Assembly: GCA_944392525.1 (NCBI GenBank)
Contig: CALXXB010000065.1
Location: 1-6,344, forward strand
Source of the DNA: an uncultured Clostridia bacterium
GTDB taxonomy: Bacteria > Bacillota_A > Clostridia > TANB77 > CAG-508
Length of the DNA stretch: 6,344 nucleotides
Direction: 5' to 3'
Shown here one piece after another: positions 1 through 6,344 of the stretch; position 1 is the stretch's first letter, and each line of letters begins with the position of its first letter. The position numbers and the translations under genes are program-made. The notes under the pieces are model-generated. The model saw only the letters and a list, made by a program, of their open reading frames with translations, ran no database searches and had not been told where the DNA came from.

Positions 1-558
1 AAAATCAAATAAAAGATACAATATCAAATAATAATTATGACCATATATTTGTTGTAGTAAGACTTCGGAGATGAAGAGCATGAAGAGGATATACAAGTAA
101 ATGATTGGATAGGCCTAGGTTCAATGGATTATTATGGAATAGGATTTTCAAATATAAGGCTTCCAAATGATTCTAAGAGTTATACTTATAAATATAATAC
201 TAGAATAAATCAATTCCCAGAAGAAGTTTTTTTACATGAATTTTTACACACATTGGAAAGAAATGCTGAAGAGTATGGATATGAAAGACCAGAATTACAT
301 GCATATGAAAGTTATGGATATGAAAACGAACCTGTAATAGGACAAAGAGAATGGTATAGAGATTATATGAACAAAGAAATTAGGACAAGTAATGGTAATA
401 TTGGGTTACCACCAGAGATATACACTTTAAAGCCAGCAAAGAGTAGTAATTTTGCTTCTTCTTATGAGGTTGAAGCGTTTAAAGAGCCAGAAAATATTTT
501 GGAAGAGATAAAGCAAATAATAGATCATTTGTTTAGTAAAATACAAGAAAGAAGGTAA
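1..558 (+). pseudogene. Frameshifted 3' part of a zinc-metallopeptidase-like gene
   Basis: No named family is recognised. The downstream part reads open from 61 to the TAA at 556-558 and carries HEFLH at 235-249, an HExxH zinc-binding and catalytic motif, followed by Glu three residues later and His 17 residues after the second motif His; the third zinc ligand cannot be assigned. The C-terminus (about 470-555) looks like a charged amphipathic helix. The protein does not really begin at ATG 124: that codon lacks a good ribosome binding site, and sensible coding continues upstream of it. Frame 3 is open from the left edge, reads NYDHIFVVVR up to 62, then hits TGA at 72-74. Frame 1 takes over as FGDEEHEEDIQ from 64. 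Dropping one base near 60-66 joins them smoothly. The true start lies outside the window. It could be a decayed gene, a sequencing error or, less likely, recoding. Function as a peptidase is inferred from HExxH only. Confidence 0.62.
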
Positions 559-566
559 GACATTTG
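551..566 (+). promoter_or_regulatory. Ribosome binding site deciding the TTG start of queA
   Basis: GAAGG at 551-555 lies in the last codons of the preceding gene, 8 nt before TTG at 564-566. The next in-frame ATG is 28 codons further in, past the conserved QueA N-terminus, so TTG is the credible start. The placement across the upstream stop codon suggests translational coupling between the two genes. Confidence 0.7.
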
Positions 567-1586
567 AAAGTAACAGATTTTGATTATGATTTACCAAAAG
601 AATTAATAGCACAAACACCAATAGAAAAAAGAGATGAATCAAGACTTATGGTTTTAGATAGAAGTAAGGAAACTATTGAACATAAAAAATTCAAAGATAT
701 AGTAGAATATCTAAAACCAGGAGATGTGCTAGTTAGAAATAATACAAAAGTAATACCTGCTCGTCTTTATGGAAGAAAAGAAACAGGAGCACATGTAGAA
801 TTCTTATTATTAAATAATATAGAGGGTGACATATGGGAATGCATTGTTAGACCAGGAAATAAACTACATGTAGGAGCAAAAGTAATCTTTGGAGATGGAT
901 TATTAAATGCAGAAGTTCTTGAAACAATGGAAGGTGGAACTAGAAAAGTAAAATTTTCTTATGATGGAATATTTAACGAAATATTAGATAAAATTGGACT
1001 TATGCCACTTCCGCCATACATACATGAATCTTTAAAAGATAATGATAGATATCAAACAGTTTATGCAAAATATGAAGGGTCAGCAGCAGCTCCAACAGCA
1101 GGATTACATTTTACAGAAGAGCTATTGCAAGAGCTACAAGAGATAGGAGTAGAAATTGCGAATGTAACTTTACATGTGGGAATTGGAACATTTAGACCAG
1201 TAAAGGAAGAAAATGTAGAAGAACATAAAATGCATACAGAGCATTTTTATATTAAAAAAGAAGATGTAGAAAAAATAAATAATGCTAAAAAAGAAGGAAG
1301 AAGAGTAATTGCAGTTGGAACAACTTCTTGTAGAGTTTTAGAGACAATAGCAGATGAAAATGGCTTTGTAAAAGAAACAGAGGAAGATACAGGAATATTT
1401 ATTTATCCAGGGTACAAATTTAAATGTTTAGATGGATTAATTACAAATTTCCATTTACCACAATCAACATTACTAATGCTTGTATCTGCATTAGCAGGAA
1501 AAGATTATATAATGAGAGCATATAAAGAAGCAGTAAAAGAAAAATATAGATTTTTTAGCTTTGGAGATGCAATGTTTATTTTTTAG
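564..1586 (+). CDS. queA: S-adenosylmethionine:tRNA ribosyltransferase-isomerase QueA
   Basis: Cytoplasmic enzyme of queuosine synthesis. It transfers and isomerises the ribosyl part of SAM onto preQ1 at wobble position 34 of GUN-anticodon tRNAs (Asp, Asn, His, Tyr), giving epoxyqueuosine. The 340 residues match the usual length of about 340-350. Family blocks are intact: the N-terminal [13 protein letters not shown] (5-17) and RDESRLMVL (23-31), [14 protein letters not shown] (175-188), [10 protein letters not shown] (204-213), the HKMHTE segment (221-226), [10 protein letters not shown] (251-260), [15 protein letters not shown] (295-309) and the C-terminal FSFGDAMFI (331-339). Translation starts at a TTG supported by a Shine-Dalgarno at 551-555 and by alignment of the conserved N-terminus. 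The preceding gene ends only 5 bp upstream, and tgt follows after 42 bp, so the genes look cotranscribed. No preQ1 riboswitch is possible in that 5-bp gap. Identification is firm. Confidence 0.97.
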   Translation: MKVTDFDYDLPKELIAQTPIEKRDESRLMVLDRSKETIEHKKFKDIVEYLKPGDVLVRNNTKVIPARLYGRKETGAHVEFLLLNNIEGDIWECIVRPGNKLHVGAKVIFGDGLLNAEVLETMEGGTRKVKFSYDGIFNEILDKIGLMPLPPYIHESLKDNDRYQTVYAKYEGSAAAPTAGLHFTEELLQELQEIGVEIANVTLHVGIGTFRPVKEENVEEHKMHTEHFYIKKEDVEKINNAKKEGRRVIAVGTTSCRVLETIADENGFVKETEEDTGIFIYPGYKFKCLDGLITNFHLPQSTLLMLVSALAGKDYIMRAYKEAVKEKYRFFSFGDAMFIF

Positions 1587-1604
1587 TTGTAAAAAGTAGT
1601 CTAG

Positions 1605-2756
<1,152 letters not shown>

Positions 2757-2771
2757 TTAGGAGGGGTACGA

Positions 2772-4355
2772 ATGAATTTAATCGAAGAAAGTTTTCAAAA
2801 TAAAGAAGAAAAGAAAAAGAAAAGAACAACAGGAATTATATTAGCAGCAATAATTTTAGTTGTTTTAATAATTATTGCGATAGGAATATATTTATATTAT
2901 ATACAAAGTACAACAATGAGGTTGATTTTGGATGGACAAAGTAATGAAAGCTTAAAGCAACTTATTGTGTTTGAAAATGGAAAAATGTACGCACCTATAA
3001 AAGAAATTGCAAATTATTTAGGATATAGTAGTTATAATGGAGAATATACACAAAGATCTGAAGACCAAAGTAAATGTTATGTTCAAAGTGAAAATGAAGT
3101 TGCAAACTTTTCTTTAGGTTCTGATACTATATATAAATTAGATTTAACTACTGATACTGAAAATTATGAAAAAGTAACTGTTGATGACCCAATAATAGCA
3201 AAAAACGGAGTTCTATATGCGACTTCTGAAGCTATAGAAAAAGCTTTTAATGTAAGTTTTCAATATAACCAAGAGGATAATAGAATATATATATACACAG
3301 TTCCATATCTAGTTCAAACATATTCTCCTAGAGTATTGGATTTTGGATATACAGCAATTAGTGATGTCTTCGCAAATCAAAAAGCTGTTTTACAAGATAT
3401 GATTGTTGTAACAAAAGGGGATAATGAGCCAATATATGCTGTTGTAGATGTAAATGGAAATACAATATTAGAGGCAAAATACGACAACATAACGTATATT
3501 CCTGAAACAGGAGATTTTAAAGTAGAGGCAGATGAAAAAGTAGGAATACTCGGAAATAAAGGTGAAACAAAAGTACAAATAATGTATGATTCTATTGACT
3601 TAATGGACAGTGACGCAGGATTGTATGTAGCTTCAAATAACGGAAAATACGGAGCAATAGATTTAAGAGGAAATATAAAGATTTATATAGAAAATGATGA
3701 AATAGGTATGGATATAACACCATTCCAAGATAATGATATAAAGAATAAATACATTTTAGCTGGAAATTTAATTCCTGTAAAGCAAGGTGACTTATGGGGA
3801 TTATATGATTTAAATGGAAATCAAGTTGTAGATTTTACATATGATAATTTTGGATATACAGCAAAAACTAATAGAAATGCTTTAAATTTACTTGTAATAC
3901 CAGATTATGAAGTGTTAGTTGCTTGTAAGGATGAAAAATACACATTGTTAAATTCTTCAGGGAAAGAACTATTCTATGGACCAGTAGCTGATGATATTTA
4001 TATGACAATAAGTGGTGGACAAAAGCATTATTATATAACAGTAAATGACAATACAATGGATGCTGAAGTTTATTTGAATAATATAGGTGTAAGAAAAGTA
4101 AGTGAAGGTGGAAGAGTAAATACTTCAACAAATAGTAATAACACATCAAGTAATACTAATGTAAGTAATAGTACAAACTCAAGCAATACTAATAATACAC
4201 AAAGTAACGAAGTAAATAATAATAGTGAACAGCCACAGGAAAATGAAGGAGAGCAAAATCAAGAAAATCCTCAAGAAGTTGGAGAACAACAAGTTCAAGA
4301 CCAAGGAGAAGAAGGACAACCACAAGAACAGCAAGAAGGACAAGAATCATTATAG
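2772..4355 (+). CDS. Membrane-anchored WG-repeat protein with copper-amine-oxidase-N-like domain
   Basis: Specific function unknown. The 527-residue protein starts with a Lys-rich cytoplasmic stretch (11-18) and one hydrophobic helix (about 21-44) with no cleavage site, so a single-pass N-in anchor is expected with the rest outside. Residues about 50-177 resemble the copper amine oxidase N-terminal (stalk) domain: two similar halves around GKMYAPIKEIANYLG (70-84) and NGVLYATSEAIEKAF (145-159). Residues about 220-410 hold five degenerate WG-type units with the core [YW]GxxDxxGN...YDxI, beginning near 222, 257, 293, 342 and 390; the fourth (WGLYDLNGN) is clearest. The tail (446-527) is Asn/Ser/Thr-rich up to about 484, then Gln/Glu-rich, with no LPXTG or cell-wall-binding repeat. 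AGGAGG at 2759-2764 with 7-nt spacing supports the ATG. The gene lies 15 bp after tgt and is closed by a terminator, so it is probably the last gene of that operon. A ligand-binding or envelope role is possible but unproven. Confidence 0.88.
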   Translation: MNLIEESFQNKEEKKKKRTTGIILAAIILVVLIIIAIGIYLYYIQSTTMRLILDGQSNESLKQLIVFENGKMYAPIKEIANYLGYSSYNGEYTQRSEDQSKCYVQSENEVANFSLGSDTIYKLDLTTDTENYEKVTVDDPIIAKNGVLYATSEAIEKAFNVSFQYNQEDNRIYIYTVPYLVQTYSPRVLDFGYTAISDVFANQKAVLQDMIVVTKGDNEPIYAVVDVNGNTILEAKYDNITYIPETGDFKVEADEKVGILGNKGETKVQIMYDSIDLMDSDAGLYVASNNGKYGAIDLRGNIKIYIENDEIGMDITPFQDNDIKNKYILAGNLIPVKQGDLWGLYDLNGNQVVDFTYDNFGYTAKTNRNALNLLVIPDYEVLVACKDEKYTLLNSSGKELFYGPVADDIYMTISGGQKHYYITVNDNTMDAEVYLNNIGVRKVSEGGRVNTSTNSNNTSSNTNVSNSTNSSNTNNTQSNEVNNNSEQPQENEGEQNQENPQEVGEQQVQDQGEEGQPQEQQEGQESL

Positions 4356-4357
4356 AA

Positions 4358-4429
4358 AATATGTTAATACAAAATAGGTAGATTAAATGGTTAATCTACC
4401 TATTTTTGTTATTAATATAATATGTTAAT
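4358..4429. repeat. 11-bp direct repeat flanking the terminator
   Basis: AATATGTTAAT occurs exactly at 4358-4368 and again at 4419-4429, one copy on each side of the hairpin. The sequence is AT-rich, so chance is a real explanation. No mobile element lies between the copies. Confidence 0.4.
4371..4407 (+). terminator. Intrinsic terminator of the queA-tgt-WG block
   Basis: A perfect 16-bp stem (4371-4386 with 4391-4406) encloses the tetraloop ATGG. Its core is ATAGGTAGATTAA. The right arm ends in a T run (4403-4407), followed by GTT. It begins 15 bp after the stop codon of the WG-repeat gene. The left arm starts with four A's, so weak activity on the opposite strand is possible, but no convergent gene is present. 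Confidence 0.93.
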
Positions 4430-4432
4430 TAT

Positions 4433-4486
4433 TTAGTGAGTGGAAAAAAAGGACAATATATGATAAAATATGACCACTTAGACTAA
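4433..4486. promoter_or_regulatory. Imperfect inverted repeat around the fabH promoter (possible operator)
   Basis: TTAGT-G-AGTGG (4433-4443) is matched on the right by CCACT-TAG-ACTAA (4474-4486): two 5-bp paired blocks with an uneven internal loop, 30 bp between arms. The right arm also contains TTAGACTAA (4478-4486), a small palindrome with one central base. The arms bracket the candidate -35/-10, with the right arm at the expected start site. A repressor site is an inference. It matches neither the FapR nor the FabT operator as I know them. Confidence 0.3.
4441..4469 (+). promoter_or_regulatory. Candidate sigma-A promoter for fabH-fabD
   Basis: TGGAAA (4441-4446, 4 of 6 to TTGACA) is 17 bp from TAAAAT (4464-4469, 5 of 6 to TATAAT). 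The -10 is extended by TG at 4461-4462. Transcription would start near 4476, giving a leader of about 65 nt. A second, weaker option is TAGAAA (4487-4492) with TATAAA (4510-4515), also 17 bp apart but with no extended -10. Position just after a terminator and before fabH supports a promoter in this gap; which pair is used is uncertain. Confidence 0.45.
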
Positions 4487-4541
4487 TAGAAAAAAAATGA
4501 AAAATGTTATATAAATATTAGGAGAAAAAGAGAGGTGAAAA

Positions 4542-5453
4542 ATGAATATAAAAATAGTAGATGCAAAATATTATATGCCTGAAAGAAAAGTGTTAAATAG
4601 TGAATTAGAAGAAAAATTTGGAGTAGAAAAAGGCTATATAAAAAGAAGAACAGGAATAGAAGAAAGATATTATGTAGGCTCAGAAACAATTGAAAAGATG
4701 GCAGCCAAGGCTGTTAGAAAAATTAGTGATATTTCTTGTTTAGATATGATAGTAGTCGCAACAACGTCAAGCAATTGTTTAATGCCAGGGATATCAAATT
4801 ATATACAAAAAGAATTAGGAATTGATTCGTGCATTTGTATAGATATATTAGCAGGATGTAGTGGTTTTATAAATGCATTTGATACTGTGAAGACTTATAT
4901 TCAAGCAGGAAGAGTAAAAAAAGCATTAGTAGTAGGCGTAGACCTTTTATCTGAAATTGTAGATAAAAGTGATTTAGGAACAGTAGCAGTACTATCAGAT
5001 GGAGCAGGAGCAGTCTTAGTTGAAAGTACTTCAGAAGAAAAATCATACTTTGTAAACATAGAAGCAGAAAAAGATGAGAAGGATATGTTGGTTTATAAAT
5101 CGAATGAAAAGTTAAAAATGAATGGAAAAGAAGTTTATAAATATGCTGTAAAAAATCCAATAGAAAATGTGAAAAAAATAATGGATTTGTCAGAATTTAG
5201 TTTAGATGATATAAAATATATAATACCACATCAATCTAATATGAGAATAATGAAGTCAATAGCAAATAGGCTTGGAATTGATTTTAGTAAAATATATGTA
5301 AATATAGATAAAAAAGGAAATACATTCTGTGGAAGTATACCTATAGCAATAGCAGAGATGTTGGAAAAAGGATTGTTATTAGAAGGCGATAAAGTAATAC
5401 TTTTAGGCTATGGTGGAGGACTAAACACAGGAAGTATATTGTTAGAAATTTAA
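4542..5453 (+). CDS. fabH: Beta-ketoacyl-ACP synthase III (FabH), divergent
   Basis: Starts fatty-acid synthesis by condensing an acyl-CoA primer with malonyl-ACP. The thiolase-fold triad is present: Cys106 (LAGCSGF), His230 (IPHQSN) and Asn260 (KKGNT), with RRTGIEER (35-42) and SDGAGAVLVE (152-161) also conserved. At 303 residues it is shorter than most FabH (about 310-330); the shortening is before VATTSS (72-77) and in the loop between about 165 and 190. Deviations: Tyr32 stands where E. coli FabH has Trp32, and Leu145 (DLGT) where it has Arg151 (DRGT), the pair that sandwiches CoA adenine. GNTFCGSIP replaces the usual GNTSAASIP, and GGGLNTG replaces GAGLTWG. A KASIII paralogue with another primer is possible, but the fabD neighbour favours a housekeeping FabH. 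The start ATG has GAGGTG at 4532-4537 upstream. The gene follows a terminator and probably its own promoter; fabD begins 16 bp after the stop. Confidence 0.9.
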   Translation: MNIKIVDAKYYMPERKVLNSELEEKFGVEKGYIKRRTGIEERYYVGSETIEKMAAKAVRKISDISCLDMIVVATTSSNCLMPGISNYIQKELGIDSCICIDILAGCSGFINAFDTVKTYIQAGRVKKALVVGVDLLSEIVDKSDLGTVAVLSDGAGAVLVESTSEEKSYFVNIEAEKDEKDMLVYKSNEKLKMNGKEVYKYAVKNPIENVKKIMDLSEFSLDDIKYIIPHQSNMRIMKSIANRLGIDFSKIYVNIDKKGNTFCGSIPIAIAEMLEKGLLLEGDKVILLGYGGGLNTGSILLEI

Positions 5454-5469
5454 AAGGAGGAAAAATAGT

Positions 5470-6344
5470 ATGAAAAGAGCATTTTTATTCCCAGGTCAAG
5501 GAGCTCAAATTGTAGGAATGGGAAAAGACATTTATGAAAAATATGATGAAGCAAAGAAAATTTATGATAAAGCTTCAGAAATATCAGGAATGGATATCAA
5601 AAAACTATGTTTTGAAGGTCCAGAAGAAGAATTAAATAAAACAGAAAATACACAAATTGCAATACTAACAACAAGTTTAGCTATTTTAGAAGTGTTAAAA
5701 TCTAAAGGAATAGAAGCTGAAATTACATGTGGATTAAGTTTAGGAGAATACTGTGCTTTAATATATTCAGGAATGATTTCATTTGAAGATGGAATAAAGT
5801 TAATCAAAAAAAGAGGATACTATATGGGAAACTTAATACCAGATGAAGAATACTCAATGGCAGCAGTAATTGGATTAGATTCTGCTAAGATTGAAGAAAT
5901 TTGTAAAGAACTCAAAGATTCTGGAAAATTTGTAGTTCCAGCAAATTATAATTGTAGTACACAAACAGTAGTATCAGGAGAAAAAGAGGCTGTAGAAATT
6001 GCAATTGAAAAATTAAAAGAAGCGGGAGCAAAAAGGGTAATACCACTAAAAACAAGCGGACCATTCCATACAGAAAAATTAATTGAAGCTAAAAAGGCTT
6101 ATGAAAAAGAATTAGAAAATGTTACATTTAATAAAGGAAATGTCAAAGTAATTAAAAATTTAGATGGAACTTACTATAATGAAAATGATAATGTAAAAGA
6201 AATACTTGCAAAACATATAATAAGTTCTGTAAGATTTGATAGAGCAATAAAATTAATGCAAGAAGAGAATGTAGATGAATATGTTGAAATAGGACCAGGA
6301 AGAACTTTAACAGGTTTTGTTAGAAAAGATAATAAAGAAGCTAA
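5470..6344 (+). CDS. fabD: Malonyl-CoA:ACP transacylase FabD (3' end outside window)
   Basis: Moves malonyl from CoA to acyl carrier protein, supplying FabH and the elongating synthases in the cytoplasm. The frame is open from ATG 5470 to the right edge, 291 codons plus two bases, against a family length of about 305-315, so only roughly 15-25 codons are missing. Visible motifs are FPGQGAQ (7-13), the nucleophile elbow GLSLGEY (88-94) with catalytic Ser90, Arg115 in KKRG (binds the malonyl carboxylate), catalytic His200 in SGPFH, and the C-terminal EIGPGRTLTGF (273-283). Leu89 takes the place of the His in the commoner GHSLGEY; I regard this as a tolerated variant. AGGAGG at 5455-5460 lies 9 nt before the start. 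The gene follows fabH by 16 bp with no terminator between, so they share a transcript. Other fab genes are likely to follow, but cannot be seen. Confidence 0.95.
   Translation, partial: MKRAFLFPGQGAQIVGMGKDIYEKYDEAKKIYDKASEISGMDIKKLCFEGPEEELNKTENTQIAILTTSLAILEVLKSKGIEAEITCGLSLGEYCALIYSGMISFEDGIKLIKKRGYYMGNLIPDEEYSMAAVIGLDSAKIEEICKELKDSGKFVVPANYNCSTQTVVSGEKEAVEIAIEKLKEAGAKRVIPLKTSGPFHTEKLIEAKKAYEKELENVTFNKGNVKVIKNLDGTYYNENDNVKEILAKHIISSVRFDRAIKLMQEENVDEYVEIGPGRTLTGFVRKDNKEA

Noticed and set aside
57..75. Programmed +1 frameshift like that of release factor 2
   Set aside because: The RF2 site is CTT directly followed by TGA with an upstream Shine-Dalgarno-like stimulator. Here CTT is followed by CGG AGA before TGA and no stimulator is seen, so mutation or sequencing error is simpler.
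124..558. ATG 124 as the true start of a 144-residue intact gene
   Set aside because: No convincing ribosome binding site precedes it, the same frame stays open and protein-like back to 61, and a second frame continues the sequence to the left edge. It is better read as the tail of a larger, frame-broken gene.
559..563. preQ1 riboswitch controlling queA-tgt
   Set aside because: Only 5 bp separate queA from the preceding coding sequence, and the 42-bp queA-tgt gap lacks a recognisable aptamer.
427..642. Antisense open frame across the start of queA, and similar minus-strand frames at 3868-4149, 4507-4689, 4867-5160 and 5562-5807
   Set aside because: Each lies opposite a confident coding gene, is rich in Leu, Phe, Tyr or Ile as expected from AT-rich reverse complements, and shows no family motif.
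4416..4421. Exact TATAAT as a fabH promoter -10
   Set aside because: The expected -35 position falls inside the terminator stem with AATCTA, a poor match, and there is no TG extension. The pair at 4441-4469 is better.
4408..4541. FapR or FabT operator upstream of fabH
   Set aside because: No compact 17-bp TTAGTA-type palindrome and no TTTGA/TCAAA pair is present; the TTAGT and ACTAA arms are about 44 bp apart, too far for one FapR site.

Overview
The window is about 6.3 kb of AT-rich DNA. All supported genes are on the + strand and packed closely. A-rich codon use (AGA arginine, ATA isoleucine), AGGAGG-type ribosome binding sites and family-typical proteins point to a low-GC Firmicute, most likely a clostridial gut-type bacterium. 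That assignment is inference, since no rRNA or other lineage marker is present. The content is mostly core metabolism. I do not see a mobile element, CRISPR array, phage gene, tRNA or defence system.

Left block (1-4355): the 3' part of a predicted zinc-metallopeptidase-like gene enters from the left edge. Its reading frame is broken by one extra base near position 60-66. It is followed 5 bp downstream by queA (TTG start), then tgt, then a gene for a membrane-anchored extracytoplasmic protein. That last protein has a copper-amine-oxidase-N-terminal-like domain, about five degenerate WG-type repeats and a long Asn/Ser/Thr then Gln/Glu-rich tail. QueA and Tgt are successive enzymes of queuosine tRNA modification. 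Tgt exchanges guanine 34 for preQ1, and QueA then adds the ribosyl-derived cyclopentene from SAM. The block ends at a strong 16-bp intrinsic terminator (4371-4407).

Right block (4408-6344): a leader of about 130 bp holds a plausible extended -10 promoter inside an imperfect inverted repeat. It precedes fabH and fabD, which start a fatty-acid synthesis operon. FabD supplies malonyl-ACP and FabH condenses an acyl-CoA primer with it. fabD runs off the right edge about 15-25 codons before its expected end.

The points most worth a second look are the frameshift in the leftmost gene, the divergent FabH (both CoA-adenine sandwich residues replaced, altered motif after the catalytic Asn, short protein), the odd WG-repeat surface protein joined to tgt, and the possible operator around the fabH promoter.
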